The notes under the pieces: generated by a model | Seen by the model: the letters and a program-made list of their open reading frames with translations, nothing else | Told to the model about the DNA's origin: nothing | Databases searched by the model: none | Position numbers and translations under genes: made by a program | Assembly (NCBI GenBank): GCA_946496415.1 | Contig: CAMMGP010000080.1 | Span: forward strand, 1-6,231 | Source: an uncultured Clostridia bacterium | GTDB taxonomy: Bacteria; Bacillota; Clostridia; Christensenellales; Aristaeellaceae | Direction: 5' to 3' | Length of the DNA stretch: 6,231 nt | Shown: one piece after another, positions 1-5,353 of the stretch | Layout: every line of letters starts with the position of its first letter | How positions within the stretch are numbered: position 1 is the stretch's first letter

Positions 1-53
1 GTGGGCAGGTTTCCACAGTCCCGCCCGTCTTGTTGCCTTTCCCCCCCCCGGGG

Positions 54-81
54 CGCCCCCCCCGGAGAGAACGGGGGGGCG
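54..81 (-). other. GC-rich hairpin downstream of the NagB-like gene (weak terminator candidate)
   Basis: Positions 54-62 and 73-81 form a perfect 9-bp inverted repeat made almost entirely of C and G runs, with a 10-base loop (63-72). It lies about 25 bases beyond the stop codon of the minus-strand NagB-like gene, where a terminator would be expected. Read on the minus strand it is followed by more C and G runs, not by a U tract, so it does not meet the usual intrinsic-terminator rule. On the plus strand only a short TCGTTTT follows. The rest of 1-105 shows no gene. Confidence 0.35.
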
Positions 82-105
82 GCCCGTCGTTTTGGCGTCT
101 TTCGA

Positions 106-1056
106 TCAGTTGGTATCCGCGCAGAGGGGGCCGGCCAGTTCTTCCATGAAGAACAGCTTGCCGGGCATGGTGGGAATCCAACTGGAGGTGACCTGCTTGC
201 AGGGGCCGTAGCGCAGCGTCATCCAGAAGCTCATGCCCTGCCACTGCATGCCGCGGGAAAGCACGCCGTCCGCGCCGCCAATGGCGTAATCGGAGCCGAA
301 GATGATGCCGGGGCCGATGGTGTTGGCATAGCAGGGGATCAGCGGCCAGGAGGAGCGGAACGAGGTGATGGCGTTCTGCTCGATGGTGAAAGGATGCAGG
401 CGGGCGCCGATGCGATAGGGCGCGGCCTTCCAGGCCTCGACGGTCGGATACTCCGCGGCGAAGTGCGGCTCCCAGAAAGCGATGTGGCACATGCGGCCGA
501 TGCCGTAGACCAGCACCTGCTTCGCGCCTTCAGCCTTGAGGGCGGCGATCTTCTCCGGATAGGTGGGAAGATTGTCCTTGGTGGCGAAATTGCGCTGCGC
601 CTCGGGCACGCTCAGCTCGCCCAGCGGGCCGTAGAACGCGCTGGTCATGGCGTTCTGGAAAGCGGCCTTCTCAGAAGCGGGCACGGTGTTTCCCTCGGCG
701 TCGGCCCACTCGTCCATATTGAAGCCGTAGACGTGCTTGCAGTCCACATTCCACTCCTTGAGGAAGTAGACGGCCCACTTGTACATCCCCATCGGGCCGA
801 CGGGGAGGATGAGGATCAGCTTGCGGCCCTCATCGCGCGTTTTGCGAATCTGCAGGGCGATCTCGTGCCCCATGTAGGCGCCAAACTCCTCGAGATTGGT
901 GCACTTCACCGGCGCAAAGCCCTCGTTCCAGAAGCTCTGCCGGTCATAGACCGACGCCGGATCGTTGGACACGCATTCGTAGATCTTCTGCATATCCCAG
1001 CCCTGCGGGAGGATCTCAGAAAAATACGAGCCTTTGAGTGTATCGACCATGTTCAT
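106..1056 (-). CDS. Divergent NagB-fold (glucosamine-6-phosphate deaminase/isomerase-like) protein
   Basis: A 316-residue protein recognisable as a distant relative of glucosamine-6-phosphate deaminase (NagB), a cytosolic enzyme that turns GlcN-6-P into fructose-6-P and ammonia. Visible landmarks are a degenerate phosphate loop LPVGPMGMYKW (85-94), GFNMDEW (111-117, matching the NMDEY region with the catalytic Asp at 115), and GIGRMCHIAFWEP (185-197, matching GxGxDGHIAFNEP). His191 and Glu196 of the ring-opening triad are kept, but the Asp two residues before His is Met189. The Ser/Thr residues of the phosphate loop are largely gone, and the GEHK region reads GGADG (260-264). The protein is about 50 residues longer than E. 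coli NagB (266). The phosphosugar deaminase reaction is therefore doubtful; another sugar isomerisation or a non-phosphorylated substrate is plausible. Start: AAGGAGG at 1066-1072 lies 9 nt before the ATG at 1056; the ATG at 1062 would leave only 3 nt. It is 83 nt downstream of the AraC gene on the same strand with no terminator visible between them, so the two are probably co-transcribed. Confidence 0.85.
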   Translation of the reverse strand: MNMVDTLKGSYFSEILPQGWDMQKIYECVSNDPASVYDRQSFWNEGFAPVKCTNLEEFGAYMGHEIALQIRKTRDEGRKLILILPVGPMGMYKWAVYFLKEWNVDCKHVYGFNMDEWADAEGNTVPASEKAAFQNAMTSAFYGPLGELSVPEAQRNFATKDNLPTYPEKIAALKAEGAKQVLVYGIGRMCHIAFWEPHFAAEYPTVEAWKAAPYRIGARLHPFTIEQNAITSFRSSWPLIPCYANTIGPGIIFGSDYAIGGADGVLSRGMQWQGMSFWMTLRYGPCKQVTSSWIPTMPGKLFFMEELAGPLCADTN

Positions 1057-1139
1057 GTACATCCGCCTCCTTTATGGTTTCCTGAGTGCTATTTTTGCGG
1101 CGCGGTCGGGATGCGCCGGCAAAGGCCGTGGACGCGCGC

Positions 1140-2015
1140 TCAGCGGCGCACGGAGCGGGCATAGTCCGTGGGGGTCATGCCCGTGTACTTCTTAAAGCGC
1201 GCGGAGAAATAGTAGACGCTGTCAAAGCCGACCGCCTCGGCGATCTGGCTGAAGTTGTACTGGTGATCGCAGATCATCTGCTTGGCCCGGCGCACGCGCA
1301 TATCCGTGAGATAGGCGATGACCGACTGGCCGGTCTGCTCGCGAAAAACGCGCTTGAGGTGCGAAGGGCTGACGCTGATCTCCGCGGCCACGCGCGCGAG
1401 CGTGATCTTCTCGTGGATATGGGCGTAGAGAAAGCCCTTGGTGCGCTCCACCATCTCCGAATGGTGATTGAGGGCGTTGGAGTTCATCCGCGGCGCTTCG
1501 GCGCGCCCGGCGGCACTCCCGCGGCAGGCGTAGATGAACAGTTGCTCCAGATTGGCGCGGATTACCTGCTCCGCGCCCAGGGGCGCGTCCTCGCGGCGGA
1601 CGAGCTTGACGTGCGGCGCGCGATTCTCAAAATAGACGTAGGCGCGCTCGGCCTCGCGCACGATCGTCGTCAGGCACTGGCGCTCCTGCGGACCCAGGGC
1701 GATGACGCGGCGGCGAAAGGCCTCCATGCCGGGGCTGTCGCAGACAAAAGCGATGACGATGACGCCAGCGGTCTTGCCCTCGGCGGCGCGCAGATTGTGC
1801 CACTCGTTGGGGCAGTGGAAGACCATCTCCCAGGCCTTGAGGGTGAATTCCTCCTCGTCGGCGGTGATGACGGCCTCGCCGCGATCCACGTACACCACTT
1901 CCCAGAAGTCGTGCCGCTCGCCCGGCCATTGGAAGTCCGGCCCCAGTTGGTAGTAGGCCGCGTTCACCAGCTTCGTGACGGAAAACAGGGGCGTGAGCGC
2001 CTGCATGCTGAACAT
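1140..2015 (-). CDS. AraC-family transcriptional regulator
   Basis: A 291-residue cytosolic DNA-binding regulator with typical AraC architecture. An N-terminal cupin-like ligand-binding half includes residues 36-75 (DFWEVVYVDRGEAVI, then CPNEWHNL). A linker and the C-terminal double helix-turn-helix domain (about 187-288) follow. The first recognition unit is around 204-224 (ITLARVAAEISVSPSHLKRVF). The second carries the family signature around 244-283 (NFSQIAEAVGFDS, YYFSARFKKYTGMTP). The start is set at the ATG at 2015 because GGGGAGG (2024-2030) lies 8 nt upstream and a promoter with its -10 at 2055-2050 would begin the RNA near 2043. Longer readings (TTG at 2078, ATG at 2051) would start inside that promoter. 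Cupin-type AraC proteins usually sense a sugar or related metabolite. This one sits divergent to the sugar operon and upstream of the NagB-like gene, so it probably controls one or both (inference). The ligand cannot be read from sequence. Confidence 0.93.
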   Translation of the reverse strand: MFSMQALTPLFSVTKLVNAAYYQLGPDFQWPGERHDFWEVVYVDRGEAVITADEEEFTLKAWEMVFHCPNEWHNLRAAEGKTAGVIVIAFVCDSPGMEAFRRRVIALGPQERQCLTTIVREAERAYVYFENRAPHVKLVRREDAPLGAEQVIRANLEQLFIYACRGSAAGRAEAPRMNSNALNHHSEMVERTKGFLYAHIHEKITLARVAAEISVSPSHLKRVFREQTGQSVIAYLTDMRVRRAKQMICDHQYNFSQIAEAVGFDSVYYFSARFKKYTGMTPTDYARSVRR

Positions 2016-2049
2016 GGCCAACACCTCCCCGAGGATCAAATCCGCGTTC

Positions 2050-2078
2050 ATTGTACCCCCTGCGGACGCATATGTCAA
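2050..2078 (-). promoter_or_regulatory. Sigma-A type promoter of the AraC / NagB-like operon
   Basis: On the minus strand TTGACA (2078-2073) and TACAAT (2055-2050) are separated by exactly 17 bases. The -35 is perfect and the -10 has one mismatch. Transcription would start near 2043, leaving a leader of about 28 nt that contains GGGGAGG (2030-2024) before the ATG at 2015. The fit of promoter, Shine-Dalgarno site and ATG supports both this promoter and the shortened AraC start. Confidence 0.75.
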
Positions 2079-2112
2079 ATGGATAGTGAAGCAAAAATAT
2101 CTATATCTAAAA

Positions 2113-2137
2113 AAGATTGTCCGATATGATAAATCTT
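2113..2137. promoter_or_regulatory. Candidate regulator-binding region between the divergent operons
   Basis: AAGATT (2113-2118) and AATCTT (2132-2137) form a perfect 6-bp inverted repeat around a 13-base spacer. The overlapping word CCGATATGATAAA (2121-2133) recurs exactly at 5240-5252, in the leader of the ceramidase-family gene. A tandem ATATCT repeat lies beside it at 2097-2108. The region is upstream of both divergent promoters, about 50-75 bases before the predicted plus-strand start, which is where an AraC-type activator could bind. Binding is inferred from position and symmetry only. Confidence 0.35.
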
Positions 2138-2152
2138 AGGGCGGATAATCCA

Positions 2153-2180
2153 GTGACTTTTTGTGTGTTTAGACTATAAT
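2153..2180 (+). promoter_or_regulatory. Promoter of the isomerase / oxidoreductase / deacetylase operon
   Basis: A perfect TATAAT at 2175-2180 has a weak -35 match GTGACT at 2153-2158 with a 16-base spacer. The predicted start is near 2187, giving a leader of about 90 nt. A good -10 with a poor -35 is typical of activator-dependent promoters, which fits control by the divergently encoded AraC protein (inference). Confidence 0.6.
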
Positions 2181-2193
2181 GTTATATTCAGAA

Positions 2194-2207
2194 GGGGAAG
2201 AATCCCC
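2194..2207 (+). promoter_or_regulatory. Small dyad at the start of the operon leader
   Basis: GGGGA (2194-2198) and TCCCC (2203-2207) form a 5-bp perfect inverted repeat around AGAA. It begins about 7 bases after the predicted transcription start. It could be a 5'-end RNA hairpin or an operator half-site pair; there is no U tract, so it is not a terminator. Support is limited to the symmetry and position. Confidence 0.3.
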
Positions 2208-2275
2208 ACTTGGATCATACACGAACATACGCGCAGAAGAGCATGCGCACGCATTCTGAAGGAGAGGTGGTACGG

Positions 2276-3121
2276 TTGAAAAAGTCGATAAGTTACTGGT
2301 CGTTCGTAGGCAAAAGCTGCGTGGAAGCCATGCGCATCGCCAAGGACGCGGGCTTTGAAGGCATCGAACTGGCGATGGACGGCGCGGGGGATCTGACGCC
2401 CCAGACCACGCCTGCGCAACTGGCGCAGCTCAAGTCCGCCGCGGAGGAGATCGGCATCCGGCTGCCCAGCGTGGCCAGCGGCCTCTATTGGGAGCATTCC
2501 TTTACCTCTGACGACGCGGACGAGCGCAAGCGCGCGCACGACACCGCCGTGGCCCAACTGCACTGCGCCAAGGCGCTGGGCGCGGACACCATACTGGTCA
2601 TCCCCGGCAGCGTCTCCGTGGAATTCGTTCCGGACCGGCCGACGGTGCCCTACGACGTGGCCTACGAGCGGGCGCTGGAAGAGATGCGCGCCCTCGCGCC
2701 CATCGCCGAGGAGATGAAGGTCAGCATCGGCATTGAGAACGTCTGGAATCGCTTCCTGCTCTCGCCGCTGGAGATGCGCGATTTCATCGACAGAATCGGC
2801 AGCGAATACGTCGGTTCCTACTTCGACGTGGGCAACGTGGTGTTTGCCGGCCATCCGGAGCACTGGATCCGCATCCTCGGCAAGCGCATCAAGAAGGTGC
2901 ATTTCAAGGACTACCGCCGCAACCCCGGCGGGCTGAACTGCTTTGTGGATCTGCTCTCCGGCGACGTAAACTGGCCGGAGGTGCGCAAGGCCTTCGCCGA
3001 CATCGGCTATGACGGCTGGGCCGCGGGCGAGATGATCCCGCCCTACACGCACGCCTCGGATCAGATCATCTACAACACTTCCAAATCCATGGACAGGATC
3101 CTGAAAGGAGAATGGGCATGA
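2276..3121 (+). CDS. Sugar-phosphate isomerase/epimerase (AP endonuclease 2-like TIM barrel)
   Basis: A 281-residue cytosolic TIM-barrel protein of the xylose-isomerase-like / AP-endonuclease-2 superfamily, whose members isomerise or epimerise sugars, sugar phosphates and inosose-type compounds with a divalent metal. The expected metal ligands are visible in order: Glu154 (GIENVWNRF), Asp184 (SYFDVGN), His209 (KKVHFKDY) and Glu252 (AAGEM). The block ENVWNRFLLSPLEMRDFID (154-172) and overall length resemble UlaE/SgbU-type L-xylulose-5-phosphate 3-epimerases, whose metal ligands fall at nearly the same positions. The exact substrate is open; inosose or keto-glycoside processing enzymes share the fold. 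Start: TTG at 2276, because AAGGAG (2259-2264) and the purine-rich GGAGAGG just upstream serve it and the protein then begins at the family-like MKKSISYWSF. ATG 2243 is in frame but has a poor ribosome-binding site. It is the first gene of a three-gene operon and overlaps the next gene by four bases. Confidence 0.9.
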   Translation: MKKSISYWSFVGKSCVEAMRIAKDAGFEGIELAMDGAGDLTPQTTPAQLAQLKSAAEEIGIRLPSVASGLYWEHSFTSDDADERKRAHDTAVAQLHCAKALGADTILVIPGSVSVEFVPDRPTVPYDVAYERALEEMRALAPIAEEMKVSIGIENVWNRFLLSPLEMRDFIDRIGSEYVGSYFDVGNVVFAGHPEHWIRILGKRIKKVHFKDYRRNPGGLNCFVDLLSGDVNWPEVRKAFADIGYDGWAAGEMIPPYTHASDQIIYNTSKSMDRILKGEWA

Positions 3122-4128
3122 TCCGCGTTGGTCTTATCGGCTGTGGTTTCATGGGCGGCATGCACGCCGCCTGCTATCAGGCGCTCGCGGAGCTGGGCGT
3201 CAAAGTGACGGCGGTCGCCGACGTGCGGCCGGAGTACGCCAAAAAACTGGCGGAGCAGTGCGGCGCGCAGGCGTACAGCCTGGGCATGACGCTCATTGAA
3301 GAGGCGGACGTCGACGTGATCGACATCTGCCTGCCCACGCAGTTGCACACCGCGCACGCCATTGCCGCCATGCGCAAGGGGCGCGCCGTGTTCCTCGAAA
3401 AGCCCGCCTGCGTCCGCGACGAGGAGCTCGACCAGCTTCTGGCCGCCGAGCGCGAAACGGGCGCCAAGGTGCAGGTGGGTCAGGTGATCCGCTTCTGGAG
3501 CGAATACCGCTGGCTCAAGCAGGTCTGCGCGGCGGGCACCTATGGCCGCTTCCTCTGCGGCGAGTTCCACCGCCTCAGCTCCCTGCCGCAGTGGTCCAGC
3601 GAGGGCTGGCTGCTGCGCCCGGAATACAGCGGCGGCGTGGCCGTGGACATGCACGTGCACGACGTGGACTTCGTGCGCTACCTGCTGGGCGATCCCGAGC
3701 GCGTGCAGGCGCAGGCCAGCCGCGACGCCAACGGCCTCATCCAGCAGATCTACGCCATCTACGGCTACGGCAACGACGTGGGCGTGAGCATCGAAGCGGG
3801 CTGGGACTATCCGGCCGACTATCCCTTCAACGCCGGCTTCCACGTCAAGTTCGAGCGCGCCGCCGTCATCAATGACGCGAGCGGCCTGACCGTCTATCTC
3901 CTGGAGGGCAAGCCCTTCCATCCCGACCTGGGCGAGGAATTCCAGGCCGAGAACGACATTGGCGGCAACGTCTCTTCGCTGGGCGGCTACTACAACGAGC
4001 TCAAGTTCTTCATCGAGGGCGTGCGCGGCGATCATCCGCTGGACGTGGCGACACTGGAAGAGGCCGTCCGTTCCGTGCGCCTGGTGAAGAAGGAAATCGA
4101 AGCGGCCGGTGGCCTCATCGCCCGCTGA
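3118..4128 (+). CDS. Gfo/Idh/MocA-family NAD-dependent oxidoreductase
   Basis: A 336-residue cytosolic dehydrogenase that interconverts a sugar or cyclitol hydroxyl and ketone using NAD(P). The N-terminal Rossmann domain has GLIGCGFMGGMH (5-16). Asp35 at the end of the second strand suggests NAD preference. The family EKP motif is at 94-96 (Lys95 catalytic), followed by the C-terminal sheet domain with GGVAVDMHVHDVDFVRYLLG (172-191). Asp177 and His181 there match the conserved catalytic D-x-x-x-H pair. Length is normal for the family (about 330-380), and no signal peptide is seen. Start: the ATG at 3118 has AAAGGAG (3104-3110) 7 nt upstream, while the in-frame ATG at 3112 is only 1 nt away. 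The chosen start overlaps the isomerase stop as ATGA, pointing to translational coupling. Pairs of this family with a TIM-barrel isomerase occur in inositol catabolism and in 3-keto-glycoside cleavage. Substrate unknown. Confidence 0.95.
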   Translation: MIRVGLIGCGFMGGMHAACYQALAELGVKVTAVADVRPEYAKKLAEQCGAQAYSLGMTLIEEADVDVIDICLPTQLHTAHAIAAMRKGRAVFLEKPACVRDEELDQLLAAERETGAKVQVGQVIRFWSEYRWLKQVCAAGTYGRFLCGEFHRLSSLPQWSSEGWLLRPEYSGGVAVDMHVHDVDFVRYLLGDPERVQAQASRDANGLIQQIYAIYGYGNDVGVSIEAGWDYPADYPFNAGFHVKFERAAVINDASGLTVYLLEGKPFHPDLGEEFQAENDIGGNVSSLGGYYNELKFFIEGVRGDHPLDVATLEEAVRSVRLVKKEIEAAGGLIAR

Positions 4129-4150
4129 GGACAGGAAAGGAGAAATATTG

Positions 4151-4861
4151 ATGATTGTTTTGGCCGTGGGATGCCATCCCGACGATTTGGAGATCGCCTG
4201 CTCAGGCACGCTGCGCAAGTATGTGGAGCAGGGCGCGGACGTCTATATGTGCCATGTGGCCAACGGCTGCCAGGGGCATGTGGTGATCGAACCCGACCCG
4301 CTCAAGGAGATCCGCGCCCGCGAGGCTGAGGAAGCCGGCAAGATCATCGGCGCCAAAAAGGTGTTCAACCTCGACGTGGACGATATGGAAGTCGACAGCC
4401 ACGACCCGGCGGTGATCGACGCCATGGCGGACGTGGTGCGCTTCGTGCGCCCGGACGTCATCATCACCCACAACGCCGACGACTACATGCAGGATCATAC
4501 CGAGACCAGCCGCATCGCCACCAACGGCAGCTTCTGCTCCGGCCTGCACCATCGCGCGCGCAAATACGAGGCTTTTTCCAGCTTCGTGCCCGTGTTCTAC
4601 ATGGACACGCTGGCCGGCGTGGGTTTCCAGCCCACGCATTACGTGGACATCACCGCGCAGATCGACACCAAGATCCGCGCCCTCGAGTGCCACGAATCGC
4701 AGCTGAAGTGGATGTTCGAACACGACGGCATCGACTTTGCCGACATGGTGCGCACCTGCTCGAAGTACCGCGGCTATCAGTGCGGCGTCGCCTACGCCGA
4801 GGGCTTTAAGCCCTACAACGTCTATCCGCGCTACTCGACGAGGAACCTGCTTCCCGACTGA
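4151..4861 (+). CDS. PIG-L/LmbE-family zinc-dependent N-deacetylase
   Basis: A 236-residue protein of the PIG-L (LmbE) family, zinc hydrolases that remove N-acetyl groups from GlcNAc-containing compounds (MshB, BshB and PIG-L are characterised members). The N-terminal signature VGCHPDDLEI (6-15) supplies His9 and Asp12 as zinc ligands and Asp11 as the likely general base. The third ligand is probably His116 in the DDYMQDHTETSR block (110-121). A Rossmann-like alternation with RPDVIITHNADD (100-111) follows family pattern, and length matches BshB/MshB-size members. No signal peptide is seen, so it is probably cytosolic. Start: the ATG at 4151 has AAAGGAG (4136-4142) 8 nt upstream. The gene lies 22 nt after the oxidoreductase and is the last of the operon, followed by a terminator. 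Its presence suggests the pathway handles an N-acetylated amino sugar or conjugate (inference); substrate-level assignment is not possible, and bacillithiol-type thiol synthesis is less likely given the neighbours. Confidence 0.93.
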   Translation: MIVLAVGCHPDDLEIACSGTLRKYVEQGADVYMCHVANGCQGHVVIEPDPLKEIRAREAEEAGKIIGAKKVFNLDVDDMEVDSHDPAVIDAMADVVRFVRPDVIITHNADDYMQDHTETSRIATNGSFCSGLHHRARKYEAFSSFVPVFYMDTLAGVGFQPTHYVDITAQIDTKIRALECHESQLKWMFEHDGIDFADMVRTCSKYRGYQCGVAYAEGFKPYNVYPRYSTRNLLPD

Positions 4862-4876
4862 CGCCTGCATCGCGGC

Positions 4877-4933
4877 TTGCAGCCGGCCCATCGCTTTTCG
4901 CGGCGGGCCGGCTGCAATATTTTTCTCCTTTTT
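4877..4933 (+). terminator. Strong rho-independent terminator of the three-gene operon
   Basis: A perfect 13-bp stem (4877-4889 with 4905-4917, TTGCAGCCGGCCC and its complement) carries a small inner stem (CGC 4892-4894 with GCG 4900-4902, loop TTTTC). The T-rich tract 4918-4933 follows. It begins 16 bases after the deacetylase stop codon. The other side of the stem lacks a matching A-rich flank, so it works in the plus direction only. Confidence 0.93.
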
Positions 4934-4987
4934 GTCGATATGGAAAGCGAAAGCACGCCCCGCATGTAAAAAAAGAACATATTTGCA

Positions 4988-5004
4988 CGGAAGTGAATCT
5001 TCCG
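4988..5004. repeat. Inverted repeat CGGAAG-N5-CTTCCG
   Basis: CGGAAG (4988-4993) and CTTCCG (4999-5004) are exact complements around TGAAT. The same CGGAAGT word recurs at 5037-5043, within the loop and stem of the next structure. It lies in the gene-free AT-rich stretch between the operon terminator and the next promoter. It may be an operator or part of a structured element; nothing identifies its partner. Confidence 0.4.
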
Positions 5005-5014
5005 CGGCCTTGAC

Positions 5015-5091
5015 ATGCATCGATTTATTACTTTTCCGGAAGTAATAGAATGAAGAATCGATGCTATTCTTTTGCATTTTTGACGATGCAT
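5015..5091. repeat. Nested inverted repeats with alternative pairing in the intergenic region
   Basis: The arm 5017-5033 is continuous. It pairs with 5040-5047 (8 bp) and, after an 8-base bulge (5048-5055), with 5056-5064 (9 bp, GCATCGATT/AATCGATGC), giving 17 bp around a TTCCGG loop. A competing partner exists, since ATGCATCG (5015-5022) is also complementary to CGATGCAT (5084-5091). No T-tract follows and no promoter is clearly upstream, so it is unclear whether this is an RNA or a set of protein-binding sites. Apart from these repeats, the flanking stretches 4934-4987 and 5092-5154 show nothing recognisable. Confidence 0.55.
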
Positions 5092-5154
5092 AAAAATATT
5101 CTGGCCAAATATAACGTTCTTATGGAAAATCATTATTTTTGGCGCTATTTACGC

Positions 5155-5182
5155 TTGACAATAGTATCGAAATCGATATAAT
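5155..5182 (+). promoter_or_regulatory. Consensus sigma-A promoter of the ceramidase-family gene
   Basis: TTGACA (5155-5160) and TATAAT (5177-5182), both perfect matches, are separated by 16 bases. The predicted start is near 5189, giving an untranslated leader of about 165 nt before the ATG at 5354. A promoter this strong usually needs repression to be regulated, and an inverted repeat sits inside it. Confidence 0.85.
5165..5178. promoter_or_regulatory. Candidate operator TATCGA-AA-TCGATA within the promoter
   Basis: A perfect 6-bp inverted repeat with a 2-base centre fills the spacer between the -35 and -10 boxes and overlaps the first bases of the -10. A repressor bound here would block RNA polymerase. 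The regulator is not identified. The related word ATCGAT also occurs at 5019-5024 and 5057-5062. Confidence 0.45.
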
Positions 5183-5188
5183 ATAGAC

Positions 5189-5353
5189 AGAACCTGATGA
5201 ATGAAGCGCACGTTATGCGCGAATCTGACAAACATTTTCCCGATATGATAAACGGTCTGCGCGACCGCATCGCTTTTCTCTCTTTCACAAGCGAACAGAC
5301 CTCGCCGCCGGCGTCCGCGCCGGCAAGTCTCAGAAAGGAAGGCAATCTCATCC
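5189..5353 (+). promoter_or_regulatory. Long 5' leader of the ceramidase-family gene, with a GC hairpin near its end
   Basis: This is the predicted untranslated leader. It contains a second exact copy of CCGATATGATAAA (5240-5252). It also holds a perfect 7-bp GC hairpin, GCCGGCG (5307-5313) with CGCCGGC (5318-5324), closed by a TCCG tetraloop of the stable UNCG class. The hairpin ends 12 bases before the ribosome-binding site GGAAGG (5337-5342), so it could affect translation. There is no U tract and no match to a riboswitch that I recognise. Confidence 0.45.

Noticed and set aside
1..1164. 387-codon open frame on the plus strand across the left end
   Set aside because: It lies opposite the NagB-like gene, which has clear family motifs and a good ribosome-binding site. 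The frame is low-complexity, rich in Gly, Ala, Arg and His, as expected for an antisense frame of a GC-rich gene.
1086..2129. 347-codon plus-strand open frame opposite the AraC gene
   Set aside because: No family motif and no ribosome-binding site; the minus-strand frame has an unmistakable AraC signature.
5010..5048. Second TTGACA (5010-5015) as a promoter for a small RNA over the inverted-repeat cluster
   Set aside because: No -10-like hexamer lies 15-19 bases downstream; the nearest TAATAG is about 27 bases away.
2174..5077. Three long minus-strand open frames (2174-3052, 3070-4218, 4202-5077)
   Set aside because: Each mirrors a well-supported plus-strand gene and has the His/Val/Ala/Asp-rich composition of an antisense shadow; none shows a recognisable domain.
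5225..5249. CTGACA / TATGAT as an additional promoter in the ceramidase leader
   Set aside because: The spacer is only 13 bases, too short for sigma-A; the perfect promoter at 5155-5182 is a far better candidate.
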